A DNA stretch of 64,000 bases from Confluentibacter lentus (lineage in GTDB: Bacteria; Bacteroidota; Bacteroidia; Flavobacteriales; Flavobacteriaceae): the NCBI RefSeq assembly GCF_002806995.1, contig NZ_NIHE01000002.1:62001-126000 (forward strand). The letters run 5' to 3'. The notes under the pieces were generated by a model that worked only from the letters and a program-made list of their open reading frames with translations, ran no database searches and was not told the origin of the DNA. A program made the position numbers and the translations under genes. Position 1 is the first letter of the stretch, and each line of letters opens with the position of its first letter. Below, in pieces: positions 19,664 through 28,718 of the stretch.

Positions 19664-20430
19664 TGATAGAGGTTAAAGATTTACATAAATCATTTGGTGG
19701 CATTGAAGTTTTAAAAGGCATCAGCACCACTTTTGAAAAAGGGATGACCAATCTTATTATTGGGCAAAGCGGCTCTGGAAAAACAGTTTTCATAAAATGT
19801 TTATTAGGTCTTTTCCCTTATGAAAATGGCTGTATTTCTTATGATGGCAAAATATTTTCAGAATTAACGGAAGACCAAAAACGTGATTTAAGGGGCGATA
19901 TTGGCATGGTGTTTCAAGGCAGTGCCTTATTTGATTCATTAACCATCGCGCAAAATGTGATGTTTCCCTTGAAAATGTTTACCAAACAAAGCAAAAGTGA
20001 AATGGAAGATAGGGTCGATTTTGTTTTAAAACGCGTTAACCTCATTGATGCTCACAATAAAATGCCTAGTGAGGCTTCTGGTGGAATGCAAAAACGTGTT
20101 GCCATTGCGCGTGCTATAGTAAATAATCCTAAATATTTATTTTGCGATGAACCAAACTCCGGTCTAGACCCAAAAACGGCAATCATCATTGATAATCTGA
20201 TTAAGGAAATCACAGATGAATACGATATTACAACTGTTATCAATTCACATGATATGAACTCAGTTATGGAAATTGGTGAAAAAATTGTGTTCTTAAAAGA
20301 TGGATTAAAAGCTTGGGAAGGCTCGAAAGACACCATATTTAAAACTGATAACGAGGTGGTTACCGATTTTGTGTATTCTTCAGAATTGATGAAAAAAGTA
20401 CGCCAAATGTATATTGAAGAAAAGCAGTGA
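19663..20430 (+). CDS. mlaF: MlaF-type ABC transporter ATPase
   Basis: 255 residues from the ATG at 19663, which overlaps the mlaE stop as TAATG. An upstream in-frame start would lie inside mlaE and is not needed. Walker A is GQSGSGKT, the signature SGGMQKR, and Walker B with the following loop CDEPNSGLDPKT. The sequence starts MIEVKDLHKSFGGIEVLKGI, as in MlaF. It energises lipid transfer together with the MlaE permease. The convergent DUF389 gene begins at the next base. Confidence 0.93.
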   Translation: MIEVKDLHKSFGGIEVLKGISTTFEKGMTNLIIGQSGSGKTVFIKCLLGLFPYENGCISYDGKIFSELTEDQKRDLRGDIGMVFQGSALFDSLTIAQNVMFPLKMFTKQSKSEMEDRVDFVLKRVNLIDAHNKMPSEASGGMQKRVAIARAIVNNPKYLFCDEPNSGLDPKTAIIIDNLIKEITDEYDITTVINSHDMNSVMEIGEKIVFLKDGLKAWEGSKDTIFKTDNEVVTDFVYSSELMKKVRQMYIEEKQ

Positions 20431-21891
20431 TTAATACACGCGCTTAAGTAATATCGTGTCTAATGACAAACGTTGTTTTAACCATTTTTCCAATTTTTCC
20501 TTTTCCTTCAAAATGGCATCCTCTCTCTCTAATGATTTATTCCATTTTACTTCAAAAACAGGAATGGTATCAATTTTAGTAAAATTGGTTTTTATTTCAA
20601 TAGCATAAGAAAACTGCTCTAAATTGGTGTAATTTATTTTTACTTCTTTTGCAATATCATCAAAAGGAATTTGGTTACGCTCGTATTTTGATAGTTGTTT
20701 TAACTTTGCTTCAAGAAAAGTAATTTTTTGGGTTTGGGATAATAAATCCAAGGAATCTCTATAACGAAGCTCTTCCATATATTTAAGATTATCAAAATTC
20801 TTAGATTTATTCTGATTAAATATTAACTCCGTATTTTTTAATGCTACATAATTAGTCATTCTTGCCTGAAGCAATGCTATGGTAGTTTCAGGAACATCAT
20901 CCAAACCAAATGTATTTAGTTCTATGGTTGTTTTACTATCTGAATAATTATAATTAGCATTCTTTTTAATATATTCAGAATGTGGCAATGCGGTTAATTC
21001 ATTATTAACAAATGCTTTAGCATCTCTCATAAAATTACTTTCCCGCAATACATTTATAAACGTCCAAATAGCTGGAACCATGACCACAATTGCCAATAAG
21101 GAAGCAAACCTTGCTGTTCGTTTTCGCCTTGCGGAATTTGCATACTTAAGCATTGGGAAGCGTAATACCTTTAAAACAATGAAAGTTGCAAGGGCAATAA
21201 AAATAGTATTGATTGTAAACAAATACATAGCACCGCCAAAATATTGCCAATTGCCTTTTGCCAAACCATAACCTGCCGTACATAATGGCGGCATTAAAGC
21301 GGTAGCTATAGCCACCCCAAAAATAACAGATGCTATAGTCCCCCTTTTAGTTCTGGCAATGATGAGTGCAGACCCACCAAAAAAGGCAATAAGTACATCA
21401 CGAATATCTGGTTTAACACGACCTAAAAGTTCTGAGGTATCTTCGCTTAACGGAAATAAATAAAAGAATAAAAACGCCGTTAGCAAACTAAGACCAATCA
21501 TAATCCCTAGATTGATAAGGGAGCGTTTCAATGTATCAATATCATTAATGGCTATAGATAGCCCAGCCCCTAAAATAGGTCCCATAAGTGGTGATATTAA
21601 CATGGCACCAATAACAACAGCAGTAGAATTGGCATTGAGCCCAATAGATGCCACAAAAATAGAACACACTAAAATCCATGCTGTGGCACCTTTAAAAGAA
21701 ATGTCATTTTTTATGGCTTGAATTGTAGCGTCTCTATCGGTATCTTCCCTAAAATCCAATAAATCCTTTAAAAATTTTATAACGCTTCTAAATAAGCCTT
21801 GTGCATCTTTTTTTACGTCTTCTTTAGATTGCTCGACTGATGTTTCTTTTCTGGCTTCATCATCAGAAATAGTGGATTTATTTTCTTCCAT
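20431..21891 (-). CDS. DUF389 family membrane protein
   Basis: 486 residues. After a charged N-terminal stretch comes a membrane core (about residues 70-270) with WILVCSIFVASIGLNANSTAVVIGAMLISPLMGPILGAG, the hallmark of the DUF389 family. The C-terminal ~220 residues are soluble and rich in charged helices. The family's function is not established. It ends one base after mlaF in convergent orientation and is probably monocistronic. Confidence 0.9.
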   Translation of the reverse strand: MEENKSTISDDEARKETSVEQSKEDVKKDAQGLFRSVIKFLKDLLDFREDTDRDATIQAIKNDISFKGATAWILVCSIFVASIGLNANSTAVVIGAMLISPLMGPILGAGLSIAINDIDTLKRSLINLGIMIGLSLLTAFLFFYLFPLSEDTSELLGRVKPDIRDVLIAFFGGSALIIARTKRGTIASVIFGVAIATALMPPLCTAGYGLAKGNWQYFGGAMYLFTINTIFIALATFIVLKVLRFPMLKYANSARRKRTARFASLLAIVVMVPAIWTFINVLRESNFMRDAKAFVNNELTALPHSEYIKKNANYNYSDSKTTIELNTFGLDDVPETTIALLQARMTNYVALKNTELIFNQNKSKNFDNLKYMEELRYRDSLDLLSQTQKITFLEAKLKQLSKYERNQIPFDDIAKEVKINYTNLEQFSYAIEIKTNFTKIDTIPVFEVKWNKSLEREDAILKEKEKLEKWLKQRLSLDTILLKRVY

Positions 21892-21957
21892 TTAAAGTGG
21901 TTTAGTTGCTAGTAATAAACTAATATAAGAATAATTCACTTAGTATTTACTTGAATT

Positions 21958-23037
21958 TTATCCATGTTCTGCACCAAAAGTATCTTTTACTTTTTGAAGC
22001 ACTTTTTTAATATCCTGTTCTTTTGATTTCGGATAAATAAGCAACACATCTTCTTTATCTACAATAATGTAATCTTTTAAACCATCAACAACCACTATTT
22101 TATTGTTTTTGGTTCTAATCATATTTCCTGAGGTATCTTCTGTTAAAGTTCTAGCATTAACAACAGCATTGCCACTACTATCTTTATCTAATTTATCATA
22201 TAAACTTCCCCAAGTTCCTAAGTCGTTCCAATCAAATTCTGCCCCTATAACATAGACATTGTTGGATTTCTCCATAATGGCATAATCTACCGAAATATTT
22301 TCAGCATTGGGATAATTCCTTAGAATGAATTCGTCCTCACCATCTGTGTTATAAGCATGCATGCCGTTTTCAAAAAGATCATACAAACGAGGTTGTTTGG
22401 TTTTAAAAGCTTCCACTACACTTGTAACACTCCACATAAAAATACCGGCATTCCAAAGAAAATTACCTTGTTGTATAAACGATTTAGCCGTTTCATAATC
22501 TGGTTTTTCCCTAAACTGATTAACAGATTTGATAGTATCAGAGGTGTTTTTATCAAACTCGATATAACCAAAACCTGTGTTTGGAAACGTTGGCTGAATA
22601 CCAAGCGTTACAAGCGCATCATTTTTTGAACAAAAATCAAAAGCCTGTTGCACATTTTTTGAAAAGGTTACTTCATCTTCAATCCAATGGTCGCTTGGCG
22701 CAACAATCATCACTGCATCTGGGTTTTCCTTTTGTATTTTTAATGACGCATACAAAATACAAGGTGCTGTATTTCTCATAGCCGGTTCTAAAACCACTTG
22801 GCGTTGGGTTACTTCAGGAAGTTGTTCCAAAACCAAATCGTTGTACTTTTCATTGGTTAAAATGAAAATGTTTTCTTTCGGAATTAAATGTGCCAACCTA
22901 TGAAAAGTTTTTTGGATAAGCGTATCGCCCGTTCCTAACATATCATGAAACTGTTTTGGAAAATTTTCAGTACTTACAGGCCAAAATCGAGATCCTACTC
23001 CGCCTGCCATTAATATAGCATAATAATTTTTGTTCAT
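21958..23037 (-). CDS. manC: Mannose-1-phosphate guanylyltransferase
   Basis: 359 residues. The nucleotidyltransferase signature MAGGVGSRFWPVST lies at 10-23, the Lys-Pro sugar-phosphate motif in FREKPDYE, and SVDYAIMEKS and WNDLGTW later. The length covers only the pyrophosphorylase, without the C-terminal isomerase domain of bifunctional ManC. It makes GDP-mannose for surface polysaccharides, in keeping with the glycosyltransferase clusters in the window. Confidence 0.94.
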   Translation of the reverse strand: MNKNYYAILMAGGVGSRFWPVSTENFPKQFHDMLGTGDTLIQKTFHRLAHLIPKENIFILTNEKYNDLVLEQLPEVTQRQVVLEPAMRNTAPCILYASLKIQKENPDAVMIVAPSDHWIEDEVTFSKNVQQAFDFCSKNDALVTLGIQPTFPNTGFGYIEFDKNTSDTIKSVNQFREKPDYETAKSFIQQGNFLWNAGIFMWSVTSVVEAFKTKQPRLYDLFENGMHAYNTDGEDEFILRNYPNAENISVDYAIMEKSNNVYVIGAEFDWNDLGTWGSLYDKLDKDSSGNAVVNARTLTEDTSGNMIRTKNNKIVVVDGLKDYIIVDKEDVLLIYPKSKEQDIKKVLQKVKDTFGAEHG

Positions 23038-23099
23038 TTTGAATGTATTCTCATTCCTAACAATGGAATGTGTTTATATAAGTTTATTTGATTCTCTAT

Positions 23100-23699
23100 T
23101 TATGAAGCAATTAATTCTACTTCTGCATTCGGATTGAAAAGATACAACTTTCCTGTTTTAATCTCCAAACACTCATAGCGTTTTACACGCAATGGTCCCA
23201 TTTTAAAAACCTTGCCGTTGTATAATTTGAACAAGGTTCCAAAAGGCACATCAAAAATAAATGTTTTATCATTAGGTTGGTCGAATTGCTTTAATGCCAA
23301 CGCTAATTTAGCATCGGTATCGCTAGTTGCTTTGGGATTTTTAAAATGTTTTGCCAATAATGGCAATAATTCGGAAGGAAAAATATCTGGATTTAAAAAC
23401 GGTAACATTAAATGCTGAAAGGTACGTTTCCATTCAATGCCGTGAGGTTTTATAAACTTACCATAGGTTTTATAAGCTTCAAAATGAGCGATTTCATGAA
23501 TTAGGGTAATTAAAAATCGGTAATGATTTAAATTGGAATTCACTGTTATTTGATGCTTCCCATTCGGCAACCGCCTGTAATCCCCATGACGTGTTTTACG
23601 CTCATTCTTCACGGTAACCGTTAAATTTTCATGCTTTAAGAGTTCTAAAACAGGGTTTAGTGCTTGTATAGGTATAAAATCTTGAAGCGTATTTTGCAT
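23100..23699 (-). CDS. SprT-like domain protein
   Basis: 199 residues from the ATG at 23699, which gives MQNTLQDFIPIQALNP; an in-frame start five codons earlier is less likely. HEIAHFEAY is the zinc-protease HExxH motif of SprT-like proteins, with a third His about 20 residues on in KPHGIEWK. Human SPRTN in this clan repairs DNA-protein crosslinks; bacterial members are little studied. TATTTTTG lies 4 bp before the ATG, so the mRNA may be leaderless. It marks the left edge of the accessory island. Confidence 0.85.
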   Translation of the reverse strand: MQNTLQDFIPIQALNPVLELLKHENLTVTVKNERKTRHGDYRRLPNGKHQITVNSNLNHYRFLITLIHEIAHFEAYKTYGKFIKPHGIEWKRTFQHLMLPFLNPDIFPSELLPLLAKHFKNPKATSDTDAKLALALKQFDQPNDKTFIFDVPFGTLFKLYNGKVFKMGPLRVKRYECLEIKTGKLYLFNPNAEVELIAS

Positions 23700-23862
23700 G
23701 GCACAAAAATACAATTATTCTTTATTGAAAAAATAAAACACAGCTATTGGTTTTGTAAAAAATACAACTACATTCGTTTGCTTCTGACTTGAAAACATTA
23801 AAATGATTTCATGTTTATAGTATTGGCTGTGATATTATCCAAAAAACAAAAAAACACATTTC

Positions 23863-24957
23863 ATGGAAGAAAGTTTTAAAACTTACGAAAAAACGATTGA
23901 AAAAAAACACAGTTTTGGATGGACTCCAAAATTTGAAGAAGAATTTAGAACAAATTTAAGCGAAAAAACTTTTGTTCCAATTGTGGAAAAAACAATTGAA
24001 AAATTAGGTTGGGATTTAGTTTTTAAAGACAAAAAAAATATTGAAGCCAAAAGAAAAGAAAATAATTTTGGTTTTGATAAATGGACAGAATCTATAACAA
24101 TTAGTTACAATCATGGAAAAATTAATGTTAAAAGTGAATCTTTAGGAAACGAAATTTGGGATAATGGACGAAATTCCAAAAGAGTTAAATTATTCATTCA
24201 TGTTTTTAAAGAAACTGAAAACAGCTTTGATAAAGTGTCTCTGGAAAAATTAGAAATAGAAGTCGACAAAAAAAATAACTGGGACGATTATATTATTCCT
24301 GAAAATCTACCAAAACCAATATTGAATAAGACACCAAACTTTGCAATTCCAATTGTTGGAGGATTAATTATTTCTATTTTGTTGAGCTCTGTTATTGCAA
24401 TATTATCTGTTAACGGTATTTATATTATAGGCTTATTTGAGTTTTTGGTTGCTTTAGCAATTGGTTTTTTAATGAAATATTTAATTAAGATTTCAAATTT
24501 CACCGAATTTAAAAAACTCCAATATCTATTAATTGGAATGATCATACTAATTTATGTTCTAAATCAATATTTGCAATATGAAATAATCTTAAGAGAGAAC
24601 AATTATGACAGAATCGGTTTCTTTGAATTCTTAAAACTAAGATTAGAAGCTGGATTGACAATAAAAAAATTGAATACTGGTTGGATTGGATTAGTAGTTA
24701 GCTGGGGGTTACAATTCGTGATAACTTATTATGTTGCAATTTTAAGGTTAATTACAGGAATCACATCTTACCAATTAGAAAGAGTTCCTATTGAAGTTGT
24801 AGATTTTGCCTTTTATAATTTTGTAAAAAACAAAACTGAAGATGATGTTAGAAAAGAATTATCTTTAAAAGGTTGGACTGACAAACAAAATCAAGACGAG
24901 GTTTTTGAGGCAATTGGAGCTATTCATGGTGCGACAGAAATTAATAGGATGAAATAA
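23863..24957 (+). CDS. Unknown membrane protein with an N-terminal soluble domain
   Basis: 364 residues, no function recognised. Residues 1-140 are soluble and probably beta-rich (KLGWDLVFKD, ITISYNHGKINVKSES, then a DNGRNSKRVKLF motif). I have the impression that similar domains stand before rhomboid-type membrane domains in Bacteroidota, but cannot verify this. Three or four membrane segments follow between about 150 and 300. No rhomboid Ser-His site is evident (no GxSG). The C-terminal tail, about residues 306-364, is charged and helical. It is in the same orientation as the restriction gene 110 bp downstream and lies inside the restriction-modification island, so a defence link is possible but unproven. 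Confidence 0.7.
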   Translation: MEESFKTYEKTIEKKHSFGWTPKFEEEFRTNLSEKTFVPIVEKTIEKLGWDLVFKDKKNIEAKRKENNFGFDKWTESITISYNHGKINVKSESLGNEIWDNGRNSKRVKLFIHVFKETENSFDKVSLEKLEIEVDKKNNWDDYIIPENLPKPILNKTPNFAIPIVGGLIISILLSSVIAILSVNGIYIIGLFEFLVALAIGFLMKYLIKISNFTEFKKLQYLLIGMIILIYVLNQYLQYEIILRENNYDRIGFFEFLKLRLEAGLTIKKLNTGWIGLVVSWGLQFVITYYVAILRLITGITSYQLERVPIEVVDFAFYNFVKNKTEDDVRKELSLKGWTDKQNQDEVFEAIGAIHGATEINRMK

Positions 24958-25067
24958 ATACTACTTATTAACAAAGGTGTCGATGTGCAACCCTTACGAA
25001 AAATTAAAATCTCAAAAAATAGAATAAAAACTATATTTTAGTAAGCGAAAACAGACATCAATAAATC

Positions 25068-25832
25068 ATGAAAAATAAGTATGTAGATTTTATTTCGGAT
25101 GAACACTTTTTAAACTGTGTAGCTAATCTTCATAAAGCCTATACCAAAGCTAAAAATAACATTACAAAGAAGAATTTCTACTCAAATAAAGTGGACACCA
25201 TAAAACTCACTTTTGATGCCAAGTTTAATGAAATCGACGAAGAAAGTTTAATTCAAGCCGAAATATTAAGGCAAATTGATAAATCCATAAACAACTCCAT
25301 TGGAACGTTTCACGAGCAAATACTAAGTGGTATTAAAGGTTTTGAAGTTGGTAATTTTAGTGGTTTTGATATTAAAGCTACAGACGATACCATGTTTGCT
25401 GATATAAAAAACAAACATAACACCATGAATAGCAGTTCAGCCGAAGCTCTTTTTCAAAAATTAGCGAGGTACGCTGACACTTATAAAAGTTCAAAATGTT
25501 ATTGGGTTCAAGTTTTAGCAAAAAGTAGTTTCTGTGAACTTTGGAAAGGAGAAATTAACGGAAAAGAATATAGTCATAGTCGTGTTTATAAAATTTCTGG
25601 CGACCAATTTTATACATTGCTTTCAGGTAAACAGGACGCACTTTTTCAACTATATAAAAATCTTCCTATTGCCATAAATTATTATCTTAATTCGATTGAA
25701 AAAAGCGAATTGATAAAAGAAAACTCTGCATTGGATGAAATTCAATCTGAAACTGAAACTTCAAAAAGAACTATTTTAGACCAAATAACTTTTGAAAACT
25801 ACAGTTACTATTTGGGTTTTGATAAGTTTTAA
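25068..25832 (+). CDS. Eco47II-family type II restriction endonuclease
   Basis: 254 residues. The match to the Eco47II (GGNCC-cutting) family rests on the conserved core in order: IDKSINNSIGTFHEQILSGI, then GFDIKATDDTMFADIKNKHNTMNSSS, which carries a PD-(D/E)xK-type Asp and Lys. Near the end is YSYYLGFDKF. It would cut unmodified GGNCC or a related site. It converges on the modification genes and overlaps the small gene next to it by 4 bp. The specificity is inferred from family membership. Confidence 0.85.
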   Translation: MKNKYVDFISDEHFLNCVANLHKAYTKAKNNITKKNFYSNKVDTIKLTFDAKFNEIDEESLIQAEILRQIDKSINNSIGTFHEQILSGIKGFEVGNFSGFDIKATDDTMFADIKNKHNTMNSSSAEALFQKLARYADTYKSSKCYWVQVLAKSSFCELWKGEINGKEYSHSRVYKISGDQFYTLLSGKQDALFQLYKNLPIAINYYLNSIEKSELIKENSALDEIQSETETSKRTILDQITFENYSYYLGFDKF

Positions 25833-26119
25833 TATATTTCAAGAACAGATAATTTTAGTGCGTTTTCGATTCTACGCTTTGCTTCTATGATATTTGAATT
25901 TGAAGATTCTTTCTTAAAAAACGACATTAAATCCTCTTCACAAAAATCTATTGAAATAGTAAAAGGTATAAATCCTCCCCGACCTTTTCGGATAAACTTA
26001 ATTTCTTCTTCCCAATTTCGGTTTTCAAATCTATTTAATGACTTATAATTCCTATGTAAAACGGCTTCTATTCTTTTTAGTTGTCCCGATTTAGCAACTC
26101 CTGATATATTCCTTCTCAT
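25829..26119 (-). CDS. Orphan 96-residue protein in the restriction-modification island
   Basis: 96 residues, not recognised. It begins 3 bp after the methyltransferase stop and so is almost certainly cotranscribed and coupled with it. Its end overlaps the restriction gene. The N-terminus is basic (MRRNISGVAKSGQLKRIEAVLHRN), the middle is KFIRKGRGGFIPFTISIDF, and the C-terminus is a charged helix. It is too short for a Vsr nuclease and shows none of its motifs; it does not look like a controller (C) protein HTH either. A role as restriction regulator, inhibitor or subunit is possible. Confidence 0.7.
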   Translation of the reverse strand: MRRNISGVAKSGQLKRIEAVLHRNYKSLNRFENRNWEEEIKFIRKGRGGFIPFTISIDFCEEDLMSFFKKESSNSNIIEAKRRIENALKLSVLEIY

Positions 26120-26122
26120 AAA

Positions 26123-27364
26123 CTACTTTGTTTTACTTGACAAATTATAATAACTATTCAAAAATTTCACAATAGAATAACCAACTTCTTTCCCAAGATT
26201 CACAGGGACTGCATTTCCTATTTGTTTATACTGTTGAGCAATAGAACCTTCAAATTTCCAATCATCTGGAAATGTTTGTATTCTAGCATATTCTCGAACT
26301 GTAAACGGTCTTGTTTCTTCAGGATGACATCTTTCTGTTTGCTTTTGCGCTGGACTGCAAGTGAGTGTTAAACACGGTTCATCCCAACCTATTCTTCTTG
26401 CAATGCCCGTTTTTCCACCGCCAAGATGGAAACTTCCGCCCATAAATTCTTTTTGAATATCTAAAGGCAAATCTCTCCAATAGCCTTTTTGAGGCACTAA
26501 TTTTAAAACATCTATTTTGCTTTTTGGATATTTTGAACCTTCTGATTTCGGAACATCATTATTAAATAAATCTCCTTTTTTTAGAGCATCTTTTAAATTG
26601 TATATCTTTTTATAAGGCTTCGGATATTCATATTTCAAATCAATGTCTTTTCTAATGCCAACTAATATCAATCGTTCTCTTTTTTGGGGAACATTAAAAT
26701 TAATCGCTTTTAGAACTTCAACAGGAACAACGTTATAACCAATTTCATCTAAAATGGAAATCATACCTTGAAGCGTTTTGCCGTTTTCATGACTTAATAA
26801 ACCTCGAACATTTTCACCAATACAAATTGGAGGATTTACTTCCTTCACAACTCTTGCAAATTCATAAAATAAGGTACCTCTAGCATCCGCTAATCCTAAT
26901 TTCTTTCCAGCATAACTAAATGCTTGACAAGGAAATCCGCCAGTCACCACATCGACTTTATTTTCATATTCACTAAAACTGAAAGATTTAATATCGCCTT
27001 CTAACACATTCCAATTCGGACGATTATTTCTTAAAGTTTGACAAGCCCATTTATCAATTTCATTTAAGGCAACACATTTTAGTCCTGCCTTCTCCATGCC
27101 AACAGCTAAACCACCTGCCCCGGCAAAAAGTTCTAAAACGGTATATTCATTATGAGGCTCCACGTAATTGGAAGTGGTTTCTTGAATATCATCATCTAGA
27201 AAATCAGCAAATAAGGTATCAATATCCGATTTTCTATAAACCCTATAATTACTCATTGGTTCACGAACTGCAGTTAATTTACCCTCTTTATCCCAACGCC
27301 TCAAAGTTTCTTTACTTTTACCGATGTATTCTGCAGTTTCTGAGAGTGTCATATATTCATTCAT
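26123..27364 (-). CDS. DNA (cytosine-5) methyltransferase with N-terminal MerR-like HTH
   Basis: 413 residues from the ATG at 27364; counted from a TTG two codons earlier the fold positions are as follows. Residues 7-55 form an excisionase/MerR-type HTH (LSETAEYIGKSKETLRRW, then NYRVYRKSDID). The C5 methyltransferase follows: motif I FAGAGG (82-87), motif IV with catalytic Cys148 in GGFPCQAFS, motif VI ENVRGL, motif VIII QKRERL, target-recognition region, and motif X QIGNAVPVNLG. It would protect the site of the Eco47II-like enzyme. Other HTH-carrying C5 methylases (M.EcoRII, M.SsoII) repress their own gene; the inverted repeat in this promoter fits that. Confidence 0.93.
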   Translation of the reverse strand: MNEYMTLSETAEYIGKSKETLRRWDKEGKLTAVREPMSNYRVYRKSDIDTLFADFLDDDIQETTSNYVEPHNEYTVLELFAGAGGLAVGMEKAGLKCVALNEIDKWACQTLRNNRPNWNVLEGDIKSFSFSEYENKVDVVTGGFPCQAFSYAGKKLGLADARGTLFYEFARVVKEVNPPICIGENVRGLLSHENGKTLQGMISILDEIGYNVVPVEVLKAINFNVPQKRERLILVGIRKDIDLKYEYPKPYKKIYNLKDALKKGDLFNNDVPKSEGSKYPKSKIDVLKLVPQKGYWRDLPLDIQKEFMGGSFHLGGGKTGIARRIGWDEPCLTLTCSPAQKQTERCHPEETRPFTVREYARIQTFPDDWKFEGSIAQQYKQIGNAVPVNLGKEVGYSIVKFLNSYYNLSSKTK

Positions 27365-27367
27365 AAC

Positions 27368-27399
27368 CAAATTATTTAACCTTACACAATGGTTACAAA
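27368..27399 (-). promoter_or_regulatory. Methyltransferase promoter with embedded inverted repeat
   Basis: On the minus strand, TTTG (complement of 27396-27399) is followed after 20 bp by ATAATTTG (27375-27368), an imperfect TAnnTTTG box. Between them lie the perfect half-sites TAACC (27377-27381) and GGTTA (27391-27395), 9 bp apart; symmetry continues outward into AAATT/AATTT. An HTH dimer bound here would block the promoter. If the box is right, translation starts at 27364 on a leaderless message or at the next ATG, 27352. Confidence 0.5.
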
Positions 27400-27474
27400 T
27401 TTAAAAGAAAAAATGAGATAAACAAGTCAATAAAAAATATGTATAAAAATAAAATTTAGACTAAGATTTATAAT

Positions 27475-28710
27475 CTACTCAAACCTAATTGCCTTCACCG
27501 GAGATATTTTCGTAATAATATACGAAGGCACCAAAAGCATCAATAAACACAATACCAGAGTGCCAATATTTAAAGCCATAATGTAACCAAAATTTATATA
27601 CACTGGAGCTTCAGTCACATAATAAACGCTTGGGTCTAAGGGAAAGAGTTTAAAGTACTTCTGTGCAAATAGCAAACCGAGACCTAAGAGATTTCCCCAG
27701 AATAAGCCCAACAAAATCAAATAGCCTGCGTTGTATAAAAATAGCTTGCGTATGCTCCAATTGTTACTGCCCAAGGCTTTTAGAATACCAATCATTTGGG
27801 TACGCTCTAAAATAAGTACCAACAAAGCGGTGATCATGTTAATGCCTGCCACCAAGATCATGATGCCTATAATGCCGTAAATATTTTTATCAAATATTTT
27901 AATCCATTCAAAAATGGAATAATAGCTTTCACTAATGGTTTTGGCATCCAATGTAGAAGGAATGGCTTTAAATATTTCAACCCCTTTGTTGTCAAGGTCA
28001 CTGTAATTATCTATAAAAACTTCAAAATTCCCTACTTGATCATCTTCCCAATTATTAATACGCTGTAAATGACGGATATCACCAATAATATAGGTGGCAT
28101 CAAAATCCTGAAACCCAGAATTGTAAATGCCCACTATGTTGTAAGTAATAATATTGGGCAGTTTTTCAGGGTCAACTTTTTTAAAAAACATTTGGAAGGT
28201 ATCACCCAATTTAAAACCCAATCGGTTAGCGATGTATTGAGACATTAACACCTCTTCATTCCGCTTTTGGGTATAATCTGGCACACGGCCTTCCACTAAA
28301 AAATCCTTAAAATAGCTCCAATCATAATCACCACCCACACCTTTTAGAACGAGACCTTCAAAATCGGTTTCGGTACGAATCACTCCGAATTTGGTTGCGA
28401 CTGCTTGAATATGTCTCACCCCTTCAACGGACTTGAATTCTGGATAAAATTCTTGCTTTGTAGAAATAGGGAATACACTTTCTTGCGAATTGTTGCTATC
28501 GTAATTCGTAATGGTAACATGTCCATTAAACGCCACCACTTTATCGCGTATTTTTTGCTGTAAACCAATGCCTGTAGCGATAGCCACCATCATCACCACA
28601 ATACCAATTGCAATTGCTGCGATACCAATTTTTATTATTGGTGCCGAAATACTACTTTTATACGCTTTATTGCCTATAATGCGTTTAGCTATAAAATATT
28701 CGTAATTCAA
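27475..28710 (-). CDS. LolC/LolE-like ABC transporter permease (FtsX family)
   Basis: 411 residues. The N-terminal membrane helix (PIIKIGIAAIAIGIVVMMVAIA) is followed by a ~220-residue periplasmic domain and three C-terminal helices, the LolC/E plan for moving lipoproteins from the inner membrane. The start codon is TTG at 28710: it sits exactly at the family start (MNYEYFIAKRI), and no ATG lies between it and an in-frame stop upstream. Only 8 bp separate it from the divergent namZ start. The partner ATPase LolD is not in the window. Confidence 0.88.
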   Translation of the reverse strand: MNYEYFIAKRIIGNKAYKSSISAPIIKIGIAAIAIGIVVMMVAIATGIGLQQKIRDKVVAFNGHVTITNYDSNNSQESVFPISTKQEFYPEFKSVEGVRHIQAVATKFGVIRTETDFEGLVLKGVGGDYDWSYFKDFLVEGRVPDYTQKRNEEVLMSQYIANRLGFKLGDTFQMFFKKVDPEKLPNIITYNIVGIYNSGFQDFDATYIIGDIRHLQRINNWEDDQVGNFEVFIDNYSDLDNKGVEIFKAIPSTLDAKTISESYYSIFEWIKIFDKNIYGIIGIMILVAGINMITALLVLILERTQMIGILKALGSNNWSIRKLFLYNAGYLILLGLFWGNLLGLGLLFAQKYFKLFPLDPSVYYVTEAPVYINFGYIMALNIGTLVLCLLMLLVPSYIITKISPVKAIRFE

Positions 28711-28718
28711 ATTTAGAT

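Noticed and set aside
25829-26119. Vsr mismatch-repair nuclease next to the methylase
   Set aside because: At 96 residues it is too short, and the characteristic catalytic residues are absent.
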